DNA of 64,000 nucleotides. It comes from Telopea speciosissima. Lineage: Eukaryota > Streptophyta > Magnoliopsida > Proteales > Proteaceae. The stretch's first letter is position 1, and each line of letters starts with the position of its first letter. The position numbers and the translations under genes are program-made. Location: the NCBI RefSeq assembly GCF_018873765.1, contig NC_057922.1, forward strand, positions 39,824,321-39,888,320, read 5' to 3'. Shown here one piece after another: positions 46,356 to 57,471 of the stretch. A model generated the notes under the pieces. That model was not told the DNA's origin. It worked only from the letters and a program-made list of their open reading frames with translations, and made no database searches.

Positions 46356-46850
46356 AGGTCAAACCGTCAAACACATGATAGACAGGGCCTTCCTAGCCTG
46401 GGTATCTACAATGCAGTTTAGATCCCTTGGAAATGTAGCAAAAAGTGATAGAAGCAAAAAAGTTTACACATAAAGACTACATCTAAAAGGACCACAGTAG
46501 CCTCTAAAGGTGGATCCTGAATTGATCCCTGCAGGTGTTGGACCACCTCCTTATTGTCCAATTCTACTTGAAGATGACTGACTCCGATTGAGATGGCATG
46601 AGATAGAGGAAGAAGAATTGCAAGGGATTCTATTGAATAGCTGAGCTAAAGCAATGTGGCATAGAGATGGCCTGAAACTAATCCAAAATGATCTCTAAAA
46701 ATACAACCCAACCCACCCTATTCCTACAAGGAAAGCAGCATCACAATTCACTTTCAGGTAGCCTGTAGATGGTGGGAGCCAAGCCTCTTGAGCTTGGGGG
46801 AAGGGGTTGTGAGTAGCCGAATTATTCAAGCCTGAAGCTTATGCACTACT
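46356..46850 (-). pseudogene. LINE-type RNase H fragment (L1c)
   Basis: On minus, with frame breaks, it reads VGLGCIFRDHFGLVSGHLYA, then SLAILLPLSHAISIGVSHLQVELDNKEVVQHL and CIVDTQA-like words. This is the C-terminal RNase H of plant LINEs; the D..KEVV block is diagnostic. It is cut on the left by gypsy E and on the right by solo LTR G, so it is probably a remnant of the original insertion site. No A tail is visible. Confidence 0.68.
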
Positions 46851-46908
46851 TGTTACACCCGCACCCATGATTATAATTAATTATTATTTTCTCCTCGTGA
46901 TGTGTAGT

Positions 46909-47033
46909 TACCACTGCCATGAATGCTGGTGAGCTATTCTCGATGGTGGTCAAACCCGGCTACAAGATCATTGACCATAGTAAGGTTTTGCCTGTGGAGG
47001 AAAGATTTCCTCAACCAGCAAGGAGAAGTAAGT
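46909..47033 (+). other. Exon-like block and splice donor inside LTR G
   Basis: The frame reads VVTTAMNAGELFSMVVKPGYKIIDHS...VEERF and is followed by GAAGTAAGT (donor GTAAGT 47028-47033). It is the counterpart of the longer block in F (10611-10291). G lacks about 190 bases that F has before the donor. The protein is not recognised. Confidence 0.4.
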
Positions 47034-47239
47034 TCTAGCTCTTGATTTATTTGTTTACCCTTTTCTTTGATGTCCTCGAAGTACGGGCCAAGTTTAAGAC
47101 TGCATGGGTTATTTTAATCGGTTGTGGAATATTTTATTATGGGTCCCACTTACCTCGGGAAATGTATGAGGAATTTGTATTCCATTATTATGTGAACCCT
47201 ACCCTTTAATAGACTTCTTTTCTATTAAGACCAATGGGT

Positions 47240-47348
47240 TGACCCATGTAATTTAAGTGATCCATTTAACTTGGGTGACCCATTTAACTTAAGTGACCCA
47301 TTTGATTTAATTGACCCATCTAGTCTAATTGACCCATTTAACCTATTT
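47240..47348 (+). repeat. 18-bp minisatellite, about six units
   Basis: Units of the form TGACCCATTTAACTTAAG in tandem with substitutions. Confidence 0.85.
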
Positions 47349-49816
47349 TGACCCAAAAATGGATTTTGGCCTAATTACTACCCAACCAAATAGACCTTAG
47401 GAAGGGTTTAAGTTATATAGAGGCTTGGATTCCCTTAGCCATTTTATTCTCTCCTCCAACAAAAACGTAGGAAGAGAAAGAAAGAAGAAAGGAGAAGAGA
47501 AGAAGGAAAGAAGGAAGAAGAAGGAGAAGAAGGGAAGGAAGGGAGGCCTTTGCTGTCCTTCCCTTGAAGCTCATCTTAGCCTCCATTCTTGAATGCCAAA
47601 CCAAGAGAGGAAGTTGTGGAAAGGAAGAAGTGAAGGAAGGGGAAGGGAGAAGGGAGAAGGGCTTGGCTGAAGCTTGAACCCACATCTCTTGGTGGCCAAA
47701 TCGTGGAGCTCCTCTCATTGGTAAGGTAAGCCATTAGAATCTCCTCCTCCTCTTAGATCGATTTTGGGTTTTGGGGTTGGGAGATGGGAGAGAATCGGTC
47801 TAGTGTTTATTTTGAGACCCAAGGATCGATGTGAACTCATGGCCATAATTATGGTGGAGCTATCTTACTCCTTTGGCTAACCTCAAAGCTCTCAATCCCA
47901 TCCGAATGGAAAGACCTAGGGTTTCTACCCTATTATGCCCTAAATGAAGTTCTCCTTGCTTTCCTTTATTGAATCCTTAGGATGCATAGGCCTAATAAGG
48001 TCTTAGGACCCTAAGGTACTAAGGAGGAAGCTCTCTTGGTGTTTCCTTTCCTCCAATCTACTTGGAAATAGATGCCTTAGTGAAGAATCCTTTGATTTTG
48101 GGGTTTGGAGATATGTGATTTTACCTGCGGTTGCAAGACCTATGAGAAACCGCCCCTGCAACCACCCTGAGACCATTCTCTTAAGAAGCCCCTGGTTAGA
48201 GAGGTTTTATATGCGATTTCATGCTTTGAGAAAAATCACACATAAAACCACACCTTACAGAGACTTCCTTAAGCCCCTGGTTAGCTAGGTTTTACGTGCG
48301 ATTTCATGTTCTGAGAAAAACCACCCATAAAACTGCCCGTCCCCAGAACTGCTGACATTTGACCTTGACCCGCTATTTTGACCGTAACTTGGTCTACGCA
48401 TATTATATCGGTATGATTCAACTTGCGTTATAAATTAGACTCAAAGGGCTACAATTATTATGAAGAAACCTTGGACCCAATATGAGTGTGTGATCCTTAA
48501 AAGTGGATTCAAACCTGACTGATGTGTTTAGACAGCAACTTTAGAATTTAAGTTTTATGTCAGTGACCTTGCCTACTTCGTGGCTATTGAAGTAGAACTT
48601 ATTAGGGTTTACTGGGGGGTTTAACTACAACTTAAGATGCCCCTAATTATACTAATTAAGTAATCTATTATGGTGCCAAGGCTTACCATTGATATCTTTA
48701 AATCTCTTTTTCTCATTAGTTTTGGGTTGGGAAACTTTGGATTTTGAAGTTGGACCTTGAGGTTCCACTTGGAACCTAAGGGGTGACCTTGGTTCAGTGT
48801 TAGACCTCATTAATGAGGCATTGCCTCTCAGTACAATTCTAGAACCCCTCTTTGCAACCTTGTTGTTGAGTTTGGGTTTCATTACTTAAAACCCTAGAAT
48901 GTGACCTTTGGGAGTTCAATCCCTTAAGTTCTCTAAACCCAATAAATTTAATGATGTAACCAGGCCCTAGTGGACCCTAGAACACCCTTCCCTTGTCCTT
49001 GGGACTTAAAGATCCAAGTGGGATAAATTGGATTAAAGAACACCTTCAAATCTGTATCATGCCTTGATCTAATGCAAGGGCGGATGCAAGGCCCTGCCTA
49101 CAATCGAGCTTGCATCCGATGCTGCCCTAAAGACCTACAGGCTATGTAATTTATGGGGTTTCCCCTAAGGGACTTTCCCCCACCCTTTCTAATACTCTTC
49201 TACACTATCCTAGGCTTTATTAATTGTGTGAGGAGACGCACTTAGCGAACATCGAACGATAAATCAAATCAACAGAACACGAACTATATTGTGAGTGAGG
49301 ATTGGATCTTGTTTTATTTTGAGTGTTTCTATGTTTAAATGTTGTACTTGATGCGTTCATGTTATGTGATGCACTTCATGCATAAATACATGTTTGCACT
49401 GTTTATCTATGAATGTGTTCATGTGTGTGATAATTGATGACTATGTGTTATAAATGTGGTTGGAATTGTATGAGATGATACTGTGATTTGTTTAATGTCT
49501 TTCTTTATTTATTATATTTGGCCTGCTATGTGCCGTGTCTTGCTGGGACCTGGGTACTAGATGGTATGGGACGTCGATGCACTCGAAATACCTCTCGATA
49601 CGATTGTTTTATATAGTATGTTGCATATTTGATTGATATTTGTGTTAAAGAGATACGGAAGGTAGATGTGTAAGTTCCTATGCCGTATCACCTTACTGAT
49701 AATCCAGCCCGGGGATCAAGGGTAAGTTATGGTACCGTGGTTGAGATTATCGGAGGCTTGCTGGGAGACTGATGGTGTGTTCCGGGACCTGCAGGCTTCC
49801 ACTGACGTAGTTCGGG

Positions 49817-49932
49817 GTATATCGTTGGGGGTCGAGGGTGTGTTCCGGTACCAGGGATATGGCCTTACTATGTCGTAGATTAATGATGTTATATCATTGG
49901 GGATTGAGGGTGTGTTCCGGTACCAGGGATAC
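49817..49932 (+). repeat. Two repeats of about 72 bp in LTR G
   Basis: Each has ATATCRTTGGGG, GAGGGTGTGTTCCGG and TACCAGGGATA. A third partial GGTGTGTTCCGG lies at 49771. Confidence 0.75.
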
Positions 49933-50660
49933 AATTCCATTACTCTACACAGCATAGCATTCATGCATACATTACATCTCATCAGCATAATCATCATCAT
50001 TATTCATATTACATATCATATTGTTGTGTTTGTTGTATGACTGTAAATCGGATCTGATGTGTGAATCATCATTGGTGGTATGGGACGTCAAGGATGTTTG
50101 TTCATTAGGTTTGACTTGCAGTCTCATATTTATTGTGTGTGTGTGGATTCAATTTTCTGCTCATTGGGCTAGTGGAAGCTCACTCCTCGGGGAACCCTTT
50201 TTTTTAGAATGTGATGCAGGTTGTACGGTACCGGTGGATGATAAAGGACCTAGTAAAGGATGTGGATGCGAAAGTTGGTCTACGACCGTTGATGTTTATC
50301 TTCTTCTTGTTACTTTTGAATATTACATTTCTTGATGTAGGTTTCTTTCTTTTCTTTGTACTTATCAAAGAACTTCTGTTGTATTAACTTTTGAATTCCA
50401 GGATAATCCACCTTATGTATTTATTACCACTGTAGTTATTCCCTAAATGAGGATCAACAATATTAATTATAAGTCTTCCGCTATTCTAATAATTGATCTG
50501 ATTCTCATTTATGTGATTGTGAGGTAAGCCACTGCGTCCTTGATCTTGGAGACGGTTTAGGATGTTGGTAAGCATCCTAGTCATACCCTTTTTATAGTAT
50601 TTTATCCCTTTGCCAGGATGGGGTTGTGACACTACGGAACTCCATATCAGTGTATCTTAT

Positions 50661-51266
50661 TGTTTACACTCAGATTTTGCTCTACTTTGTCACGGTCAGG
50701 AAGGGGCTCTCGGCCATAGGGCAGCCAGGCCAAGCGAGTTGATCGATAGCATCTTAGCACTTTCGATCAGAGGTGGTTTCATCGGCCAAGGCGACGGGCA
50801 GTTACTGCTGCCGGCAGTTTCTTTGCAGTTTGAACTAAAAAAGAAGTGGTCACTTGAACATGGCACGGTTATGGCCAATAATCAAGGAAACTGTCTCTTG
50901 CGGTTATACCTACTATATAAATAAGTAGGGGAGCAAGAAAGATGCATCAATCAAACACATAACAAACCTGCAGTTTTTACTTATCTTTACTTTCCTTAAA
51001 TTGTTTTCTTTTACTTTCATGATGGTGTGAACTTAAGGTTTTCTTGTTTTGCTTTATGCACCCTTTTGATTTGCACTGTAGATCGTTCACGACAAGTAAT
51101 CCAGGTGCAATTCTAATCCATTGGTTGGGTCATTCGTCTGTCTGTTGTCCTTGAGAAGTCCTCGGAATACCGGGGCATGAGTAGAACCCTAGACTGCCAC
51201 GACCAATCAAAGTGTCTTGTTCCATTCCAGCCACACTACGTTGGTTGAAGGATTTTTAGCATAACA
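50661..51266 (+). repeat. 5' LTR of H2
   Basis: TGTTTACACTC...GCATAACA. The second half (ATAACAAACCTGCAG to the end) matches solo LTR H closely. The first part does not match and lacks the hairpin-motif array. Confidence 0.75.
50914..50923 (+). promoter_or_regulatory. TATA box candidate in H2 LTR
   Basis: TATATAAATA in the LTR, upstream of the part conserved with H. The corresponding position in H has TATATAAG (54129-54136). Confidence 0.6.
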
Positions 51267-51270
51267 TTTT

Positions 51271-51288
51271 TGGCACGCCCGGTGGGAC
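51271..51288 (+). promoter_or_regulatory. Primer binding site of H2
   Basis: TGGCACGCCCGGTGGGAC, four bases after the LTR end. Confidence 0.8.
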
Positions 51289-52105
51289 ACCAGCCAGAAT
51301 TGAATCCTATTGCCAAGAAGAAGAATTGCCGATGAAGGGAATCCAATCCCGAATCAAGCACTGAAATGTGCTGAGCAGAGGGCAAATCCCCTTGTAAATG
51401 AGCACCAAAAAGCTGAAATCCATCGGCAAGGGGCACATCTTATGTACCAGCCTTGTCGGTAACAGCCACAACAACGGTTGGTAGTGAAAGTTTATTCTCG
51501 GTTTCAGCCGTTTCCATTCTCTACTAGTACATGAAAGGTTGAAGATAAGGAAATTTTCCTTCATCATTCCTAATTTGATGGTTTACATGGTTATGACATG
51601 TGTGCATAAGAGATAAATTATATACCACTACGGCTGTTTGAATCTTGAAACCAACCGTGTGGTAGTTTTAAGGATAGCTTTCCTTTATGACATGTGGTGA
51701 CATGTGGCTTTGATATGTGGTGGAGGTAAACCACAATGGTTTTATTTGAAACTATATAATGGTTTTAAAGTTGACCTCAATTTTTATGATATGTATTAAT
51801 GGGATACATGTCATCTTGATATGTAGTCTAGTAATAACCAGGGGCAACTTTATTTTAATTTTGCCTGAAGCAAGGGGCAAATATGGAGAATCTTTTGAAG
51901 GAACTCATCACCAACCAGAGGAAACGCAGGTGCTTCAATTAGGGGCAAATCCTGTAATGGTGATAGTGCGTAAATGAATGGTGATGTTGTTTGAATCGGT
52001 CTTAAGCCGGAATCATCAAAAGGAGACCGAGCGCATAGGGACAGAGAGTCTTATGCAACCACATATGAACTTTATAGCATCGTCCACGGTGGTTGCAGGG
52101 GGCAT
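51289..52105 (+). other. Internal region of H2, no coding capacity
   Basis: No gag, protease or RT motif. It ends in TGCAGGGGGCATT, a weak polypurine tract, before the second LTR. Confidence 0.6.
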
Positions 52106-53021
52106 TGTTTACACCCTATTTCGGTCTATTTCGGTCAATAGACAAATAGACCAAAATCTATTTATGTCAAAACTGGTTTGTTAGTAAGTGGTCGGAAAAC
52201 GGGCAGTGATTGAAAACAGTCAAAAGCAGTGAGACAAAAACGATCAATGATCGAAAATGGTCAAAAATGGTCAATGACTGAAAACGATTAGAAAAAACGA
52301 TCAATGATCGAAAATGGTCAGAAAATGTTCATGACCGAAAACGGTCAGAAAACGATCAATGGCCGAAAAACCATGCATACTTCAAGGCCGTGCATTGCAC
52401 GTGCCATGTAATGGGTTCTTTTTTGAAATTTGAATAACAGAGTGGGAAGGTGGTGAAGGAGGTTATGGACAGTTACGTAACCACCTAAAAGTGTTCAAAT
52501 TCAAATTCAAAAAATGAGAAATGATGAAGATGGGAGGTTACTTAACCACCTAATAACTGCAAGGGTTGCCAACAACAACCATAAAAGTGCTGGTGGCGAT
52601 GAAGAAAGGATCCACAAAATCAATCAAAAAATTTGCAATTTATCTTTTTCTTTTATCTTTTCTTTTTTAGGAGTAGTGTAATTGTAAATGGTTTCTGTTC
52701 TTTTCCTTAAAAGAACTTGTTGAGGTTACTCTTCAACAGTACTATGTTCTTAGTCAAATTGAAGATCTCTACAGTCCTTCAATGGCAGGATGGGAGTATC
52801 TCAAACAAGGTGTCATTGGGCGTTAATGGAGGGTTTGTAAACATTTTACCATAGCTGTATCTGGAGAGTAAATTAATTTGATTTCTCTTTTTTCTTTTTT
52901 TTTTGGTATTGCATTTGAAAAGTCGTTGGATTACCAAGGCACTGATAGAACCCACTCTTTGATTCAATTCATTTTGTAGCATCTTTTAATCACGCCGTCG
53001 ATGCCAAATTTAGTGGAAACA
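52106..53021 (+). repeat. Second LTR of H2 (tentative end)
   Basis: TGTTTACACCC...; the U3 with a GATCGAAAA/GGTCAGAAAA array (52180-52370) matches LTR H up to about 52640. After that it diverges, apart from a short TACC..GGCAC..AGTAGAACC-like block near 52935. The end is set by the CTTAT match and is uncertain. Confidence 0.5.
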
Positions 53022-53026
53022 CTTAT

Positions 53027-53450
53027 TAAAATGCTTTATGAGTGATGGTAAAGGTCATGAATATCACTATGTGGGAATGCAAGAAGAATTTTCCTACATA
53101 AAGTGCCAAAGGTCAAGAAGCCTTCGGAGCCAGAGAATGGGTGATAGAAGTGCTAGCTAGAGGTGTCAAACCTGATCGTGTCCTATATATCTTCCAAGTC
53201 ACAAATAGGAGAGTTCCACTTTATCGCTTCGATCCCCAAAGGACAAATTAAAGTCCCATCTGCTTCACAAGAGGCTTCAAACATCTTGCTAAGGAGTCTA
53301 GATGCTCGCCTTTGTAGGAGTTATTTTTCAGAAGTTAGGCATGCCTTCCCTCTTAGGAATTTAATTCATGTGTCTAATCATAAGGAGTTACCCCCTTATG
53401 AGTGTAGCTTAGGAATTTCCTGTCAAATCATCAAAATTAAGCATGCCTAC
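53027..53450 (+). pseudogene. Gene-like relic of unknown identity
   Basis: A stretch with protein-like text in two frames: AREWVIEVLARGVKPDRVLYIFQVTNRRVPL in one, and, overlapping it, a longer open frame (53163 on) with QEASNILLRSLDARLCRSYFSEVRHAFPLRN. The open frame runs into solo LTR H at 53451, so it is interrupted by that insertion. I do not recognise the protein. It could be part of a large retroelement body or a captured gene fragment; stops in the first frame argue against function. Confidence 0.35.
53446..53450. repeat. Target site duplication CCTAC, left of solo LTR H
   Basis: CCTAC directly before TGTTTACACC; the same bases follow the LTR end at 54485-54489. Confidence 0.88.
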
Positions 53451-54484
53451 TGTTTACACCATATTTTCGGTCTATTTCGGTCAATAGATAAATAGATCGA
53501 AATATATTTATGTCAAGACTGATTTGTTAGTAAGTGGTCGGAAAATGGTCAATGATTGAAAACAGTCAGAAGCAGTGAGACCGAAAATGATCAATGATCG
53601 AAAATGGTCAGAAACGGTCAATGATCGAAAACGTTCAGAAAAAACGGTCAATGATCGAAAACGATCAGTTTGGTCAGAAACGATCAATGATCGAAAACGG
53701 TCAGAAAATGTTCATGATAAAAAACGACCAGAAAAATGATCATGACTGAAAATGATAAGAAAAAACAGTCAATGATCAAAAACGATCAGTAAACATTCAA
53801 TGATCGAAAACGATCAGTTCGGTCAAAAATGGTCACTGATCGAAAACGGTCAGAAAATGTTCATGACAAAAAACGGTCAGAAAAATGATCATGACCGAAA
53901 ACGATCAATGGCCGAAAAACCATGCATACTTCCAGACTGTGTATTGCACGTGCCATGTTATGGGTTCCTGTTTGAAATTTGAACAACAAAGTGGGAAGGT
54001 GGTGAAGGAGGTTGTGGGCAGATACGTAACCACCTAAAAGTGTTCAAATTTAAATTAAAAAATGAGAAGTGATGAAGATTGGAGGTTACTTAACCACCTA
54101 ATAAATGCAAGGGATTGCCAACAACAACTATATAAGTGATGCTGGCGAAGAAGAGATCCACAAATCAGTCAAACACCTAACAAACCTGCAGTTTTTAATG
54201 ATCTTTACTTTCTTTGCATTATGTTCTTTTACTTTCATGATGGTGTGAACTTATGGTTTTTCTTGTTTTGCTTTATGCACCCTTTTGATTTGCACTGTAG
54301 ATCGTTCACGGCAAGTAATCCAAGTGCAATTTTGATCCATTATCTGGGTCATTTGTTTGTCTGCTGTCCTTGGGAAGTCCTCAGAATACCGGGGCACGAG
54401 TAGAACTTAGACTACCATAACCGATCCGAGTGTCTTGTTTCATTCCATCCACATTACACTGGTTGAAGGAGTTTTAGCATAACA
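53451..54484 (+). mobile_element. Solo LTR H (1034 bp)
   Basis: TGTTTACACCATATTTTCGG to GGAGTTTTAGCATAACA, flanked on both sides by CCTAC. It lacks internal sequence, so it is a solo LTR. The first half is the U3 with a hairpin-motif array. TATATAAG at 54129 is a TATA box candidate. The last 320 bases match the end of the first H2 LTR. Confidence 0.9.
53527..53912. repeat. Array of GATC/GGTC-GAAAA-GATC/GGTC motifs in LTR H
   Basis: Irregular tandem units of 22-35 bases built from ATCGAAAACGGTCAG and similar. Many units contain a 5-bp inverted repeat around AAAA (GACCGAAAACGGTC, GATCGAAAACGATC). A shorter array of the same kind lies at 52180-52370. Confidence 0.85.
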
Positions 54485-54492
54485 CCTACTTT

Positions 54493-54602
54493 TATCTCTA
54501 GCTCTTTTACCACCTTCAATTTGAAAGAAGCCACTTCTTTGAATGCTCCAAAAGGAAAAAGTGATTTATTTCAAATTGAAGATGCTAAAAGAGCTAGAAA
54601 TA
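54493..54602. repeat. Long near-perfect hairpin
   Basis: Arms 54493-54529 and 54566-54602 (37 bases each) pair with about four mismatches (TCTAGCTCTTTTA with TAAAAGAGCTAGA, TTCAATTTGAAA with TTTCAAATTGAA). Pairing extends inward through CCACTT/AAGTGA, leaving a loop of about 20 bases. No coding frame. It could be a small MITE or a hairpin RNA source. Confidence 0.75.
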
Positions 54603-55079
54603 CGCAAAAAAAAAAAATTAATCATAGAAGAAATAATGAAAAAATATATGTATAACTTAAGACTGGACTCTCATATGACTATGAATAAAGCTACTTGAGA
54701 AAGAGGATCAATTTGATCAACCCTATTTAGTTGAGATAAGATTGAGTTGAATTGAGTTTGTATTTTTTCGAAAAACATATATTTTCTTCTAATGCTACTT
54801 GATCCGGGTATACGTATAGTGAACTTTCACTTCGTAATCTGTCCTTGAGAAGGATATCTCTCTTCATGCTCTCTATCTCTTTAATATGAAGCTTGAATCA
54901 ATAGAGTGACATGGATATTGACTGGTTCCACAGATGAGTCAGCTTAAAGGCAAATATTTAAAGCATACCTTGCTCCTCATGGTTCATCCATTTGTTGGGA
55001 ATCATTTTGCTATGCCATGCTATGTATCCAAGGCATTCCATATATATGTGCCAGGCTGACTCGTTGATGAGTTGAGTCA
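54603..55079. other. Intergenic stretch, nothing recognised
   Basis: AT-rich, with an A run at 54606. No protein-like frame or repeat that I can place. Confidence 0.5.
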
Positions 55080-55088
55080 TAGAGCGAA

Positions 55089-55296
55089 CAATCCAGATCT
55101 TCTACAGTGCGCTGTCCGTAGCGGCCTGAGTGGTGCACAAACAGGGTGTGGCGCAATGATCGCCTTACCCCTGCCTGAGCTCCTTGCCCAAGTGAGGGTA
55201 AGGCTGTCATTGCACCATGCTTTATTTATGCACCGTGCTTTATTTATGCACCGCTCAGGCCACTACGATCAACGGCGCCGTAGAAGATCACGATCC
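55089..55296. mobile_element. Fold-back MITE (208 bp) related to the one in M1
   Basis: Starts CAATCCAGATCTTCTAC and ends GTAGAAGATCACGATCC. Arms of about 75 bases pair imperfectly (GCGGCCTGAGTGGTGCA with TGCACCGCTCAGGCCAC). The 9-mer TAGAGCGAA occurs immediately outside both ends (55080-55088, 55297-55305). The right arm has a 21-base internal repeat (CACCGTGCTTTATTTATG). Termini and loop (ATGATCGCCTTACCCCTGCC) resemble 11666-11810. Confidence 0.82.
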
Positions 55297-55305
55297 TAGA
55301 GCGAA

Positions 55306-55563
55306 AGATTCATCATGCCATGTAGTTCATAGGCTGCGCGCCCTCCAAATGTCACACAATGATTCTCTGCTTGTTCCAATGCATCGAGGACGTTTCATAC
55401 TCCTACATTACTTTTTTTTTTGGTAGGATACTTCTACACTACTTAACACTTGGAAACCGCGGCATGATGTCTTTCTACAACCATGGTGCTTCATCCGTTA
55501 AATTAACCTTATAAATCATCTGAAATGACACCTCTATAAGTGTTCTAGGTGTATTTAGAAAAT
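55306..55563. other. Intergenic stretch, nothing recognised
   Basis: Contains a T run at 55412-55421. No supported gene or repeat family. Confidence 0.5.
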
Positions 55564-55572
55564 ACACTTTTG

Positions 55573-55711
55573 TTTTTTTAAACCCGAATTTACACTGGGA
55601 CCCGGGTTGTCCCTAAATTTTATTATCCTCAAACTCCACAAAAAGGGAAGAATACACGGGAGGAACATTATCGCTTTACCTCAACCCAACCAGAAAAATC
55701 CACTCTCAATC
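55573..55711 (-). mobile_element. 5'-truncated LINE 3' end (139 bp)
   Basis: T run (minus-strand A tail) then AACCCGAATTTACACTGGGACCC, matching the L1b 3' end at 57472-57600. Flanked by ACACTTTTG at 55564-55572 and 55712-55720. Confidence 0.8.
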
Positions 55712-55720
55712 ACACTTTTG

Positions 55721-56217
55721 ATTTCTGTCTTATTCTTAAAAGTTGTTTAGTAATAGATAAAAAAGGAGTTAGGAAAGGCGTTTATGTATGGTCGCATATG
55801 GCGATTTGAAAGCTTCTTCAAATTTCGACCTTTGCATTGTCACCATCGCATGGTTATATGTACAACTTATACACCATGTGCGGTTGTACATATAACCTTT
55901 CACCAAAAGAGTTTTCAAAATATTTTAAAAGTGGATAGCTATAAATGTAACAATGGAAAGTGATGTTTCCAAAAATCACAAGATAAATATGAGCCATCCA
56001 TTTTTATGATTTTTTTATTCTAATTCATCTATTCTCACTTGAAGTTGGGACACATAACATACATGAGATATGTGCTTGTTAGAATCTAAAAGTTTACATG
56101 TGGCAAATCTAGACCTTGTACTCTCTATCCAACAGTCAGAATAGATCTAGCAAACGTCCATATGGTAGTATAGACGTGTTATGACATTTGAAAAAAAAAG
56201 TATACCTTTATGATAAT
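55721..56217. other. Intergenic stretch, nothing recognised
   Basis: AT-rich. Includes the short inverted words ATATGTACAACTT and GTTGTACATATAAC near 55854-55895. No gene. Confidence 0.5.
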
Positions 56218-56230
56218 ATTATGTTATTGT

Positions 56231-56961
56231 GTTTTTTTTTTTTTTTTTTGGGTAAAAAGAATTCATTTATTGAAAACGTGAAAGCTTATGATGGAGAGTT
56301 ACACAAGTCAAGTATTCATGGATCGAAACTATGCCACACTAGCGTACATGTCACCGATAGGGTCTCCCTTGCCAGGGAATCATCCAAACTGTTGCTCTCC
56401 AGCCTTTAGAATTAAGTTGAAAATACAAGTATCAAAGAAAGAAATAAGGTGAACAATATCCTCCAGGATAGATCTCAAGTGAAGAGGAGATGATGTGATT
56501 CCGTTTTGTAGATAGGAGATCAACTCTTAATGTCCGATCAATAACCACTCTTTCATAACCTTCTGAAACTGTTTCCAACATAGATGAACGAATAGCAAGT
56601 GCTTCTCCGGTTGCAACATCATTGAAGTTCATAGGAATAGAAAAGCATGTAGCGAATGACCATTGCAATCTCGGCATATAAATCCAAGTCCCCCATCATT
56701 TGACTTTAAAGGTAAACTCGTATCACAATTAATCTTTGCCATACCTAAAGATGGAACTGTCCACCGGTGGGAGTGGACTCTAAAGCATTGCTTGAAACAG
56801 GTTTCAAGGTAGAAGCCGATTGGGAATTTTGGTATTCTAAGAAGGCTGACAGGGAAGCCTGTATTACCACCTCTGGTGTCCAAACCTGTCGACCAAAAAC
56901 TCCATCATTTCTTGCTTTCCAAAGCATCCAACAAATGAAACTGCTGTGGGTCAAACTTACC
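56231..56961 (-). mobile_element. 5'-truncated LINE with RNase H fragment
   Basis: Minus-strand insertion with 18 T at 56232-56249 (A tail) and a 13-bp duplication ATTATGTTATTGT at 56218-56230 and 56962-56974. Coding on minus, with shifts near 56880 and 56650, reads SSFICWMLWKARNDGVFG, VPSLGMAKINCDTSL, GGLGFICRDCNGH and ATGEALAIRSSMLE. This is the end of ORF2 including the RNase H domain. It differs from L1b in sequence, so it is a separate LINE lineage. Truncation at the 5' end is normal for LINE insertion. Confidence 0.9.
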
Positions 56962-56974
56962 ATTATGTTATTGT

Positions 56975-57471
56975 CAAAAAGCACATTTGTCTAGTACATA
57001 CATTATGTGAAATTAGGCTTTTTCTCATGTCAAAGAAGAAATGTGTTATACTAATACAGTAAACAATAAAGTTACAATTTTTTAATTAAATTATTTAACA
57101 TCTCGAGGGGTATCAATAACCCAACTTTCAATGACAAAAAAATTCATTCTTACAAGTTTAAGGGAGAAAAAATGGAATGATCAATGGTTAAATTTCTTAT
57201 TAATTTATAATTTGTTCTTTATAACTATTATAAGGAGCAAAAATACAATGATTAATGGTATATTTTCTACAAATTTATGAGCTCCCCTATAGTTTGTCCG
57301 AATTACTTTATCATCACCTCCATTGGGGATACTCATTAATTTTTTTCTCTCTAAAAATCATTTTTATATATAATTGTGATCAATTCCTTATTGAGAGTAA
57401 CCTATTTCTTTATTTGTTCCAAAAAAAAAAGGGAGGAATCTCAAACATTTTGAACCATTATTAGTAATCTA
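56975..57471. other. Intergenic AT-rich stretch
   Basis: No gene or recognised repeat; an A run lies at 57421-57430. Confidence 0.5.

Larger units (their letters stand above)
46851..50631 (+). mobile_element. Solo LTR G (same family as F), plus strand, 3.8 kb
   Basis: TGTTACACCCGCACCC at the start and GGGTTGTGACA at the end. It is flanked by CTACT (46846-46850) and CTACG (50632-50636), a 4 of 5 match. No primer site, gag or pol is present. It shares its first 130 bases and several inner blocks with F. It contains an 18-bp minisatellite, a purine-rich tract (47470-47660) and a 72-bp repeat near 49817-49930. Confidence 0.82.
50661..53021 (+). mobile_element. Short non-autonomous LTR element H2 (Tat/Ogre-type primer site)
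   Basis: An LTR (50661-51266) ends GCATAACA and is followed by TTTT and TGGCACGCCCGGTGGGAC (51271-51288). That motif is characteristic of Tat-lineage gypsy primer sites. About 840 bp of internal DNA without gag or pol leads to a purine run and a second LTR starting TGTTTACACC at 52106. CTTAT precedes the first LTR (50656-50660) and also follows CA at 53022-53026, a candidate duplication. The two LTRs differ strongly in U3 and U5, so the pairing is uncertain. Confidence 0.55.

Noticed and set aside
49716..50000. 94-codon minus frame with repeats YPWYRNTPS in LTR G
   Set aside because: Caused by the 72-bp DNA repeat in a non-coding LTR.
52779..52982. Short minus-strand frame near 52.9 kb
   Set aside because: Low-complexity K/R region over a T run; no homology recognised.
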